From contig DORI01000061.1 in assembly GCA_003512365.1 (NCBI GenBank), positions 1 to 5,980 of the forward strand: a stretch of 5,980 bases of DNA, written 5' to 3'. The DNA is from Crocinitomicaceae bacterium (GTDB lineage: Bacteria; Bacteroidota; Bacteroidia; Flavobacteriales_D; Crocinitomicaceae). A model generated the notes under the pieces. The model ran no database searches. It worked only from the letters and a program-made list of their open reading frames with translations, and was not told the origin of the DNA. The translations under genes and the position numbers were made by a program. Below are positions 1 through 5,980 of the stretch, one piece after another (the stretch's first letter is position 1; each line of letters opens with the position of its first letter).

Positions 1-850
1 CGCCCAAGTAAACCAATTGATTCACTGAATGATGATGACCTTGCTTGAAGGCATCAACCTTTTCGATTACTTGAAGAACTTTCTTGTTCCATATTTTAAT
101 GGATTTATCTCTACTCACAGTGGCAAGTAAATCTTCGGAAAGAGCTAAGATATCGTAAATGACAAAATTATGCGCAGGTAAAGAATGTAGCAATTTTCCA
201 TTGGTGAGGTCCCAGCATTTTAGAAACGCATCTTTTCCCCCTGAATACAACACATTATTTTGAGAATCTAGATAAATAGCTGTAGCTCCGCCGTGGTGCG
301 CATCAAAAGTAAGGATCAAATTAAAATATTGGGTATCCACTTGTAGTATGTGACCGCTTTGCGCTGCAATATAAAGAAAGGCTTCCTTTTCATCTAAAAC
401 CATTCTTCGAATTTTACCGCAGTTTAAGGGAATAGAAAGCAATAAACCCAGCGTTTCAGAACACCATACTGAGATATTTCCATCCGCATCTGCCGTGTAA
501 AATTGCTTATTTACTTTGTTAACAGTTATGTTAAACAAAGCAGTTTTATGTTGATGAAAACACTTTATTTCTGTTCTGGTCTCTAAATCGAAAACGTGAA
601 GTTTCCCTGAATTTGTTCCTACAACTAGAAGTGAATTATTTCGAAGAAAAGCCAAACAATACGGAACATCCTCAAATTTGATTGCGAATTTATCTTGTGT
701 TCCCGAAGCTAAATCCCAACGCGTTACAAATTTATCTGCAGCTGCGCTATACAGAAATCGACCATCGTGTTCCATGGCATAAATGGCACCAGCATGACCA
801 CGAATGGTTAAGCAATGATGAACAATAGAAGCATCTGATGTTGAATTCAA
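1..850 (-). CDS. WD40 repeat beta-propeller protein, 3'-truncated by the window edge
   Basis: The frame is open from 850 to the left edge and gives 283 residues with no stop. It reads as six WD40 blades plus the start of a seventh: blade 1 about residues 15-58 (GHAGAIY ... FVTRWD), 2 about 59-98 (KLHVFD), 3 about 99-140 (NISVW), 4 about 141-180 (HILQVD), 5 about 184-224 (FLKCWD), 6 about 226-265 (RDKSIKIWN), then HHHSVNQLV opening blade 7. A single seven-bladed propeller would need only some 20-25 more residues beyond the edge. There is no signal peptide, so it is probably cytoplasmic. WD40 propellers are interaction platforms; nothing shows a catalytic activity. Start choice: from the in-frame stop at 914-916 down to the ATG at 775-773, the TTG at 850-848 is the only NTG codon. 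That ATG lies inside blade 1, so TTG is preferred. It begins 8 nt after the stop of the TPR gene, which suggests co-transcription and translational coupling. The partner is unknown. Confidence 0.9.
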   Translation of the reverse strand, partial: MNSTSDASIVHHCLTIRGHAGAIYAMEHDGRFLYSAAADKFVTRWDLASGTQDKFAIKFEDVPYCLAFLRNNSLLVVGTNSGKLHVFDLETRTEIKCFHQHKTALFNITVNKVNKQFYTADADGNISVWCSETLGLLLSIPLNCGKIRRMVLDEKEAFLYIAAQSGHILQVDTQYFNLILTFDAHHGGATAIYLDSQNNVLYSGGKDAFLKCWDLTNGKLLHSLPAHNFVIYDILALSEDLLATVSRDKSIKIWNKKVLQVIEKVDAFKQGHHHSVNQLVYLG

Positions 851-858
851 TTTGTCAC

Positions 859-2259
859 TTAATCTGCTGACAAATTTAAAAAATCTTGATCGTCTAGAAG
901 TTTTGGATTGATCTCAAAAATTGTTTTTGCCTTAACACTATTTTCTTGTAGACAGGTTGCAAACAACTCAATTGCTTGGGATTTCTGTCCAAGCATCCAT
1001 CTTAAATTCACCTCTAAAACTTTTGCAATTGGGTTATCTATGTTATCTAACATAAACTCCTGTAGTAATCGCAAGGCCTCTAGAGGAGATTCTTCCATGA
1101 GTAGGTCGACGTAATCAGATAGACATTCTTCATCGTTTGGATCTAACTCTAAGGAAATAATATAGTTTGCTTTTGCTAATTCAATTTCGTTTATTTTCTC
1201 GTACGCTCCTGCAAGCACATGGTAAATTCCAGCATTTTCTTGATCGTAATGAAGCGCTTTTTGAATTAAAGTAATTCCTTCTTTTGTATTTCCTTCCAAA
1301 TCCTCAATAATCCCCAATCCTAACCATGCTTCTGCTAACATTGGCGCAAGTTCCAAGGCTCGTTTATAATAATGCCGTGCTAATTCAAGTTCATGAAGTT
1401 GCTCATGAGCTTCGCCTAAATAGCATAATGCCATAGCATCTTCTCCATCAAGCTTTATACATTCATGGAAGTGCTCGATTGCTTTGTGAAATTTTTCTTG
1501 CGATAAATAGGCATTGGCCATATTAAAATGAGCTGGTCCAAAGTCTGAATTTATCAAAATGGCATAATCATAAGCATGCACAGCTTTATCAAAATCTTCT
1601 AATTTACTATGGGCATTTCCAAGGTTATACCACGCGGTGTAAGAATAAGGATTTTCGTCAATAAAATCCGTGTAACACTTGATTGCATTTTTGTAATCTC
1701 CTAAATGATCGTATAAAAAAGCAATCTCGTAAAGGGCGCCTTCATTTTGTGGATTTGTAGAAATCGCTTCCTTTAAAATATCAATAGCCTCTTTTGTCAT
1801 CCCCAAATTCTGGTATTCCATGGCTATATCTAAATAGATTTCATCACGATCCTCAGGTTCACAGAGGCTCATGGCCATTTTAAAATATTTTATAGCATTT
1901 TTAGAATCTCGAAGTTGAGAGAACAATGCCGCTTTTGTAAGGGTAACCTCTAATTGATTATCTCCGATTTTCTCTAATTGATTAATCAAATCCATTGCTT
2001 CGTTTAGCTGACCCAAACCACTCAAAGATTGAGCCTTTCGCAACATAAACAGAGGATTATAACCAAAACGATCCATTCCATATTCGGCAGCCTGCTTGGC
2101 CTTCTGATAATTCCCGTTGATTAGGAAGTGATCCAAGATACCTTCAATTTTATCGCTATCAAGAAAAATACTAGGCTGACCTTTTAAATGCAATTCAAAT
2201 TGATGAAGATCCTCATTTAGATTTTGTTCCTGAAAGTCGTCGTCCTCATCGTCAAACAT
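859..2259 (-). CDS. TPR repeat scaffold protein
   Basis: This 466-residue protein is almost wholly tetratricopeptide repeats. After an acidic N-terminus (MFDDEDDDFQE) and a helical lead-in, 34-residue repeats follow in register from about residue 38 to 440. Clear ones start near 139, 173, 207, 241, 275, 309 and 343. They show the TPR signature, for example AWYNLGNAHSKLEDFDKAV (209-227), AHFNMANAYLSQEKFHKAI (243-261) and AWLGLGIIEDLEGNTKEGI (311-329). I count about 10-12 repeats, the outer ones degenerate, enough for a long superhelix with a peptide-binding groove. There is no signal peptide or membrane segment, so it is probably cytoplasmic. I recall similar TPR proteins of this length with an acidic N-terminus in Flavobacteriia, without an assigned function. 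The ATG at 2259 is the first residue of a well-formed protein and I see no Shine-Dalgarno sequence before it. It is followed after 8 nt by the WD40 gene, so the two scaffolds are probably expressed together. The binding partner cannot be told from sequence. Confidence 0.95.
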   Translation of the reverse strand: MFDDEDDDFQEQNLNEDLHQFELHLKGQPSIFLDSDKIEGILDHFLINGNYQKAKQAAEYGMDRFGYNPLFMLRKAQSLSGLGQLNEAMDLINQLEKIGDNQLEVTLTKAALFSQLRDSKNAIKYFKMAMSLCEPEDRDEIYLDIAMEYQNLGMTKEAIDILKEAISTNPQNEGALYEIAFLYDHLGDYKNAIKCYTDFIDENPYSYTAWYNLGNAHSKLEDFDKAVHAYDYAILINSDFGPAHFNMANAYLSQEKFHKAIEHFHECIKLDGEDAMALCYLGEAHEQLHELELARHYYKRALELAPMLAEAWLGLGIIEDLEGNTKEGITLIQKALHYDQENAGIYHVLAGAYEKINEIELAKANYIISLELDPNDEECLSDYVDLLMEESPLEALRLLQEFMLDNIDNPIAKVLEVNLRWMLGQKSQAIELFATCLQENSVKAKTIFEINPKLLDDQDFLNLSAD

Positions 2260-2303
2260 GCACTCGAATTTTAAATAAATTTACGGAGATTGTCTTGAAG
2301 GAA

Positions 2304-2331
2304 AAAATTTACCACCCCTAGTTTTCCACAT
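2304..2331 (-). promoter_or_regulatory. Weak candidate Bacteroidota-type promoter for the TPR and WD40 genes
   Basis: Reading the minus strand, TAAATTTT at 2311-2304 matches five of the six fixed positions of the Bacteroidota -7 consensus TAnnTTTG. Seventeen nt upstream is ATG (2331-2329) where TTG would be expected at -33. The predicted transcript would start about 38 nt before the TPR ATG. It falls in the 94-nt gap, a natural place for a new promoter, but such AT-rich matches arise easily by chance in this genome. Confidence 0.25.
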
Positions 2332-2353
2332 TTTTTCATTTTGTTGAAAAATT

Positions 2354-3304
2354 CTATTGGGAAAGAAAATTCTTGTGAATTTCTTCATACCTCGCTGATT
2401 TAATCTGATCTGACAATATAGGAAAAATAAGAGAGGAATGTTTTTCGGAACTATATATGATACCTGTTCCTTTCTTTGCCGTCAACGTAAATTCATCGTA
2501 TTTTTTCTCGTAAGCTGAAATCAATAGGGAAAATTTAGTTCTAATCGTTCTGTATATCGTCTTAAAATTTGCATCGTTTTTAAGTTCTACATAAAGCGCT
2601 GGATAATGTTGTTTGGCATACAGCAAATATTCTTTAATAAAAAAATCAAATTCATAGAAAGCATCTGCATTCGAAGTGAATTCTGAAGACCATTGCCAAA
2701 GAAAGTTATCACCGAAAGTTTCACGGTAAATTGGTAAAAAATCAAAGGTCACCTTAGCGCCATGATAATACGCATTGAATTCCTCCATTAATCCGACAAT
2801 ACCGTCTACCTGTGTTGATTGATTGAAATGCTTCGTTTCGATATACGATTTATAACGAAAGGTTCGCAAATTTACAGGTATTGTCTCAGATAAAAAGCGC
2901 GCTGAAAACAGCTTATTCTTTGGGAATTTGTACACCAATTTTGTGGATTCGTCAATGAAAAAACCTTCATCATCCGACATCCTAGGATCTTCTCCAAGTT
3001 GCTTTGCTTGAATCAATGGCAAGTGACTATCAAAAGCATGAACGGTTTCGTGCACAGTTGTAGAAATGGTGGATAAAAACCTTTCTTTATTAGACAAATC
3101 ACAAAATTCAAGGTGTTTCATCCCTACAGTCACCGTTCTTCCTCCATATGATATAGATGGCCCGCTATTTTTATAGGTAGAAATTAGATAATAAGTGGAC
3201 GGAGAATACTTTTTAAGGTTATCAAGAATATACTGCTCTGAAACTTGAGCTTGCGTATAAAATGCTAAAAAGCAACATAAGAAAATTAGGCGACGAGGGT
3301 ACAT
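2354..3304 (-). CDS. Exported putative zinc metallopeptidase (HExxHxxD type), family not recognised
   Basis: The product is 316 residues counted from the ATG at 3304. An in-frame TTG at 3310 would add two residues, with a stop codon just before it; I prefer ATG because it gives a standard signal peptide. The N-terminus MYPRRLIFLCCFLAFYTQA is basic then hydrophobic, with likely cleavage after A19 before QVSEQ, so the protein is exported. It has no lipobox. Residues 85-89 are HETVH, matching the zinc-binding HExxH motif, in a helix after a beta-like GGRTVTVGM segment. The extended form HETVHAFD has an Asp at 92, as in some MtfA-like and lethal-factor-like peptidases. EEFNAYYHG near residues 174-182 could supply the third ligand, gluzincin style. 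The rest is mixed aromatic and charged with no other recognised domain. It lies 65 nt after the MoxR gene and 94 nt before the TPR gene. The activity is inferred from the motif only; the protein could be a catalytically dead relative. Confidence 0.85.
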   Translation of the reverse strand: MYPRRLIFLCCFLAFYTQAQVSEQYILDNLKKYSPSTYYLISTYKNSGPSISYGGRTVTVGMKHLEFCDLSNKERFLSTISTTVHETVHAFDSHLPLIQAKQLGEDPRMSDDEGFFIDESTKLVYKFPKNKLFSARFLSETIPVNLRTFRYKSYIETKHFNQSTQVDGIVGLMEEFNAYYHGAKVTFDFLPIYRETFGDNFLWQWSSEFTSNADAFYEFDFFIKEYLLYAKQHYPALYVELKNDANFKTIYRTIRTKFSLLISAYEKKYDEFTLTAKKGTGIIYSSEKHSSLIFPILSDQIKSARYEEIHKNFLSQ

Positions 3305-3314
3305 AAGCAATTAA

Positions 3315-3344
3315 ATAGGGTAGATTTTTCGCCATATACCCTAT
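3315..3344 (-). repeat. Perfect 8-bp inverted repeat (hairpin or operator) before the metallopeptidase-like gene
   Basis: ATAGGGTA at 3315-3322 is the exact reverse complement of TACCCTAT at 3337-3344, with a 14-nt spacer; past one mismatch, two more bases can pair. It lies in the 65-nt gap after the MoxR stop and ends 11 nt before the ATG at 3304. In the minus-strand transcript the stem is followed by UUAAUUGC, a poor U-tract, so a strong intrinsic terminator is unlikely. It could be a weak terminator or attenuator, an mRNA processing site, or a dyad operator. Confidence 0.45.
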
Positions 3345-3369
3345 AATACAACGCTCCAATAAAGTTACT

Positions 3370-4323
3370 CTATAAGAGTTCGTCGATAATTCTATCCATG
3401 GAATAACCTTCTGCTTCTGCTCGGTAATTACGAACTAAACGGTGTCTAAGAATCGCCTTTGAAACAGCTTTAACATCTTCAATGTCAGGGGAATATCTCC
3501 CCTTAATCGCGGCATGGCATTTAGCTCCAATAACCAAGTTTTGGGAAGCCCTAGGACCAGCACCCCATGTTATGTAGTTTTTGGTTATCGATGGAGCTAG
3601 CGGATTGTTTATTCTTGTCTTTGCCACAAGGTTAACAGCGTATTCTAACACATTATCCGCAACAGGAATTCTGCGAATTAAATCTTGGTAATAAATAATT
3701 TGGTCAGCATCCAAGACTTTATTTAATGTCGGTTTGTGATCGGAAGTGGTAGTTTTCACAATGGCCAATTCTTCAGCGTAGGACGGGTAATCTACCCATA
3801 TATTAAACATAAACCTGTCTAATTGAGCTTCGGGTAAAGGATAAGTACCTTCCTGTTCGATCGGGTTTTGCGTTGCTAAAACGAAAAAAGGATTTGGTAA
3901 AGTGTATGTAGTTCCAGCGGCAGTAACTTTTCTTTCTTGCATCGCCTCTAACAAAGCTGATTGTGTTTTAGGCGGGGTACGGTTGATTTCATCTGCTAAA
4001 ATCACATTTGAAAATAATGGACCTTTTATAAATTTAAATTGCTTTGTTTCATCTAAAATTTCTGACCCAACAATATCCGAAGGCATTAAATCTGGCGTGA
4101 ACTGAACGCGATTGAAAGATAATCCTAAAGTTTCTGAAATGGTATTAACTAAAAGAGTTTTTGCCAAACCTGGCACACCTACTAACAAACAATGAGATCG
4201 AGAGAAAATGGAAATCAATACCTGATCCACCACATCATCCTGACCAATAATGACTTTGTGTATTTCGTTTTTTAATTCCTTATAGTGGTTGACCAAGTTA
4301 TCAATACCTTGTTTATCTGACAT
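3370..4323 (-). CDS. MoxR-family AAA+ ATPase
   Basis: This 317-residue protein is a full-length MoxR-type ATPase, the usual size for the family. The motifs run in order: Walker A GVPGLAKT at 49-56 (K55, T56), Walker B VILADE at 107-112 followed by INRTPPKTQSALLEAM, sensor 1 in ATQNP (N153), the arginine finger region QLDRF (R170), and sensor 2 in GAGPRAS (R258) in the C-terminal helical lid. There is no signal peptide, so it is cytoplasmic. MoxR proteins form oligomeric rings that use ATP to remodel or activate client proteins, often with VWA or DUF58 partner proteins; neither partner is visible here. ATG at 4323 lies 6 nt after the stop of the SurA-like gene with no Shine-Dalgarno sequence in the gap (ATCATT), so the two are probably one transcript. 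The stop is TAG at 3372-3370. The client is unknown; the neighbouring periplasmic isomerases suggest an envelope-related role, which is inference. Confidence 0.96.
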   Translation of the reverse strand: MSDKQGIDNLVNHYKELKNEIHKVIIGQDDVVDQVLISIFSRSHCLLVGVPGLAKTLLVNTISETLGLSFNRVQFTPDLMPSDIVGSEILDETKQFKFIKGPLFSNVILADEINRTPPKTQSALLEAMQERKVTAAGTTYTLPNPFFVLATQNPIEQEGTYPLPEAQLDRFMFNIWVDYPSYAEELAIVKTTTSDHKPTLNKVLDADQIIYYQDLIRRIPVADNVLEYAVNLVAKTRINNPLAPSITKNYITWGAGPRASQNLVIGAKCHAAIKGRYSPDIEDVKAVSKAILRHRLVRNYRAEAEGYSMDRIIDELL

Positions 4324-4329
4324 AATGAT

Positions 4330-5682
4330 TTAATTTGATTTCCAATTGCTGTTAAATGTACACGATCTATATAAATCGTCGATACGAATATAAGACGAAG
4401 TTACCTTCGAATTTACCCAATCATTGATTGTTCGTGTTTTTTTATCGTTTTCCGCCGCCATTTTAATTAACGCATAATCATCATTTAGATTTGCTTTATG
4501 GGCAGGAATTCTTGCTAATAATCGTACAATTCTAATTCCGTCTTTTCGCTCGTATATATCGTTATACATAGAAGGTTTGGAGATATCTCCTTTCTCCATT
4601 CGATCTGTAATTAAGTATATTTGCTGATCGATTTCATTCAATTGATCCATTTCCCATGTTTGTTCACCAGTGTAAGGATTTGTAATTATTCCTTTATTTT
4701 CACGGGTCATTTCATCGTTCGAATATTTAATTACCGCTTGCTCCCATGTGATCTGATTCATTTTTAACATATTGTATGCAGAATCAACTTTGTCAGCAGA
4801 TTTTTTAAACGCTTGCTTGGAATATGCCGGTTTTTTCAAGATATGCCGGCAAATATAATCGTCACCCCTTCTCTCTAAAAGCAAAAGAATGTGAAATCCG
4901 AACTGTGTCTCTATAATTTCAGATATTTCTCCAGGTTTAAGTGAAAGCGCAGTGGATTCAAATTGTGGGACCATCATTCCGCGTGAAGCTTCAATGATTC
5001 CTCCATTCACAGCACTCGAAATATCATCGGAGTGAATTTTCGCCATCAATTCAAAGTTTTCCACAGAGAGCTCTTTTTGAACCTCTTGTAATTTAATGCG
5101 AGCTTTTTCTTTATCATCGTTCGATATAGATGGATAATTCACAATTTGCTGAAAACTCAACTTCATATTAATTAATGGGATGCTGTCTTTAGGTATTTTA
5201 TTAAAGAAAGCTGCTACTTCTTTTGGAGTCACTGAAAGCGTTGAAACTAATTTTTGTTCCATTTCTTGCGCGAGCATTTTTTTCTTAATTTGCCCACGCA
5301 ATTCCTCTTTCAACTGACTAATTGTTTTGCCATAGACCTCTTCCATTTTAGCTTTATCTCCATTGAATTTTTCTTCAATTGCGACGCGAAAACGCATTTC
5401 TAATTCGGACTCTACAGCTTCTTCAGAAACAACTAAACTATCCACAAGCGATTGGTTGTACAGTAATTCTTCCATCATTAATTGCTCTAGCACTTCACAA
5501 TCACTTGGAGCAGTGGCCTTTGGGTTGTTTACAATAAATTGTAATTTACGCTCTTCTACATCGGATAGTAAAATAATTTGATCGCCGACTTGCGCAACTA
5601 TTTTGTTGACCACTTTTGGTTCACTCTGTGCGAATGTAAAACTGGAAATGAAGGAAATAAGTAAAATAAGTTTGATAGACAT
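4330..5682 (-). CDS. SurA-like periplasmic peptidyl-prolyl cis-trans isomerase/chaperone
   Basis: The 450-residue product begins with a signal peptide (MSIKLILLISFISSFTFA, cleavage probably after A18 before Q19), so it acts in the periplasm. The SurA N-terminal-like chaperone region follows at about 25-160: VVNKIVAQVGDQIILLSDVE, then charged helices. Parvulin domain 1 is about 172-271, with SAVNGGIIEASRGMMVPQFE and the closing FGFHILLLLERRG. Parvulin domain 2 is about 275-393, opening YICRHILKK and closing DGIRIVRLLAR. A C-terminal helical segment runs to 450. Length and architecture fit SurA, which escorts outer-membrane proteins and isomerises prolyl bonds. Each parvulin domain lacks a different one of the two conserved core histidines (Q179 in domain 1, R384 in domain 2), so catalysis may be weak and chaperoning the main job. 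It sits 5 nt after an upstream isomerase gene and 6 nt before the MoxR gene. The symbol surA is withheld because Bacteroidota carry several paralogues. Confidence 0.93.
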   Translation of the reverse strand: MSIKLILLISFISSFTFAQSEPKVVNKIVAQVGDQIILLSDVEERKLQFIVNNPKATAPSDCEVLEQLMMEELLYNQSLVDSLVVSEEAVESELEMRFRVAIEEKFNGDKAKMEEVYGKTISQLKEELRGQIKKKMLAQEMEQKLVSTLSVTPKEVAAFFNKIPKDSIPLINMKLSFQQIVNYPSISNDDKEKARIKLQEVQKELSVENFELMAKIHSDDISSAVNGGIIEASRGMMVPQFESTALSLKPGEISEIIETQFGFHILLLLERRGDDYICRHILKKPAYSKQAFKKSADKVDSAYNMLKMNQITWEQAVIKYSNDEMTRENKGIITNPYTGEQTWEMDQLNEIDQQIYLITDRMEKGDISKPSMYNDIYERKDGIRIVRLLARIPAHKANLNDDYALIKMAAENDKKTRTINDWVNSKVTSSYIRIDDLYRSCTFNSNWKSN

Positions 5683-5687
5683 CCTCC
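5683..5687 (-). promoter_or_regulatory. Shine-Dalgarno-like GGAGG directly abutting the start codon of the SurA-like gene
   Basis: The five bases between the upstream TAG and the ATG at 5682 read GGAGG on the minus strand, a perfect anti-SD match but with zero spacing to the ATG, where 5-9 nt is normal. No other in-frame ATG lies nearby, since the next is beyond residue 65, and the signal peptide fixes this start. Bacteroidota rely little on Shine-Dalgarno pairing, so the element may be non-functional or may act on ribosomes ending the upstream gene. The role is inference. Confidence 0.4.
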
Positions 5688-5980
5688 CTATTTATTTAAA
5701 TTGTAAAGTATGTCGTAATTAACTTTAATGGTATGTTTCATTGTAATTTCTTCCATCCAATTTTTCTCTAAAAAATTCTGAAAATCAGAAGTAACCAACC
5801 CTCTGGCTTCTGATAGTTCTTTCCTCATTACAGGAACCTCGGCTTTTAAATCGACAACATAATGTTTCCCTTCAAATTCATATGGTTTATTCCGACCGAC
5901 TACTAACATTCTATCCTTTAATGGAGTATACTGATCAGGATCAAGCTTGTTCATTTTTACCTTCACGTTTAACTCCGATG
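5688..5980 (-). CDS. C-terminal end of a probable large SurA/PpiC-type peptidyl-prolyl isomerase, 5'-truncated
   Basis: Only the last 96 residues are visible; the frame stays open to the right edge, reading SELNVKVKMNKLD. The GTG at 5966 or ATG at 5954 could be read as starts, but the continued open frame and the lack of a proper N-terminus say the gene begins outside the window. The segment KHYVVDLKAEVP, then ARGLVTSDFQNFLEKNWMEE and KHTIKVNYDILYNL, resembles the extreme C-terminus of the long multi-domain peptidyl-prolyl isomerases of Bacteroidota, which end in a similar 'ARG..SDYQN.LE..W...L......V......L' block. That match is from memory, not a search. No parvulin domain itself lies in the visible part. 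The stop TAG at 5690-5688 is 5 nt before the next SurA-like gene, supporting an operon of two periplasmic folding factors. An unrelated protein with a similar tail cannot be excluded. Confidence 0.8.
   Translation of the reverse strand, partial: SELNVKVKMNKLDPDQYTPLKDRMLVVGRNKPYEFEGKHYVVDLKAEVPVMRKELSEARGLVTSDFQNFLEKNWMEEITMKHTIKVNYDILYNLNK

Noticed and set aside
908..1114. Plus-strand open frame of 68 codons opposite the TPR gene
   Set aside because: It lies wholly antisense to a clear TPR coding sequence, has no recognisable domain, and is a shadow frame; the same holds for the plus-strand frames at 3902-4105 and 5363-5581.
2277..2312. GTAAATTT present twice before the TPR gene, as possible paired -7 elements or operator half-sites
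   Set aside because: The inner copy has no plausible -33 element and would leave a leader of only about 11 nt; AT-rich octamers recur by chance here.
2332..2351. 7-bp inverted repeat TTTTTCA / TGAAAAA with a 6-nt loop just after the metallopeptidase stop, resembling a terminator
   Set aside because: The stem is nearly all A:T and in the direction of transcription it is followed by ATGTGG, not a run of T, so it does not look like an intrinsic terminator.
3366..3378. ACTCT-ATA-AGAGT small palindrome spanning the MoxR stop codon
   Set aside because: The stem is only 5 bp with a 3-nt loop and no U-tract; it is partly fixed by the coding sequence and is at chance level.
4822..4849. Direct repeat ATATGCCGG twice, 19 bp apart, inside the SurA-like gene
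   Set aside because: The copies are read in different frames (as PAY and as CRHI) inside a conserved parvulin strand; there is no third copy, so it is coincidence.
5688..5966. A free-standing 92-residue small protein starting at GTG 5966
   Set aside because: The frame continues without a stop to the window edge and the segment looks like the C-terminus of a long isomerase, so it is a truncated gene and not a small one.

Overview
The window is an AT-rich stretch with six protein-coding genes, all on the minus strand, so transcription runs from the right edge to the left edge. The end genes are both cut: the rightmost shows only its C-terminus and the leftmost lacks only its last part. The rest is densely coding with two intergenic gaps, of 65 nt and 94 nt. 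I see no RNA gene, mobile element or CRISPR array. The content points to Bacteroidota, most likely Flavobacteriales. The basis is the AT-rich composition, exported proteins whose signal peptides end in a '..A|Q' junction, starts without well-placed Shine-Dalgarno sequences, and the gene order SurA-like isomerase, SurA-like isomerase, MoxR ATPase, which I recall as common in that phylum. This assignment is inference.

Layout in transcription order: (1) >5980..5688, the C-terminal 96 residues of a probable large periplasmic SurA/PpiC-type peptidyl-prolyl isomerase. (2) 5682..4330, a second, complete SurA-like protein with a signal peptide and two parvulin-like domains. (3) 4323..3370, a MoxR-family AAA+ ATPase. 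These three are separated by only 5 and 6 nt and are very probably one operon. (4) After a 65-nt gap holding a perfect 8-bp inverted repeat comes 3304..2354, an exported protein I do not recognise by family, with an HETVH zinc-peptidase motif and a downstream Glu-Glu pair that could complete the metal site. (5) After a 94-nt gap with a weak candidate promoter comes 2259..859, a cytoplasmic protein made almost entirely of TPR repeats. (6) Eight nt further on is a WD40 beta-propeller protein, 850..<1, which apparently starts at TTG.

The first block looks like envelope protein folding (two periplasmic chaperone/isomerases) plus a cytoplasmic remodelling ATPase. The last two genes are protein-interaction scaffolds, tightly spaced and probably translationally coupled. 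The metallopeptidase-like gene between them is the least ordinary element. I do not see a clearly new multi-gene system here. The most useful leads are the metallopeptidase-like orphan and the complementary loss of the two parvulin histidines in the SurA-like protein.
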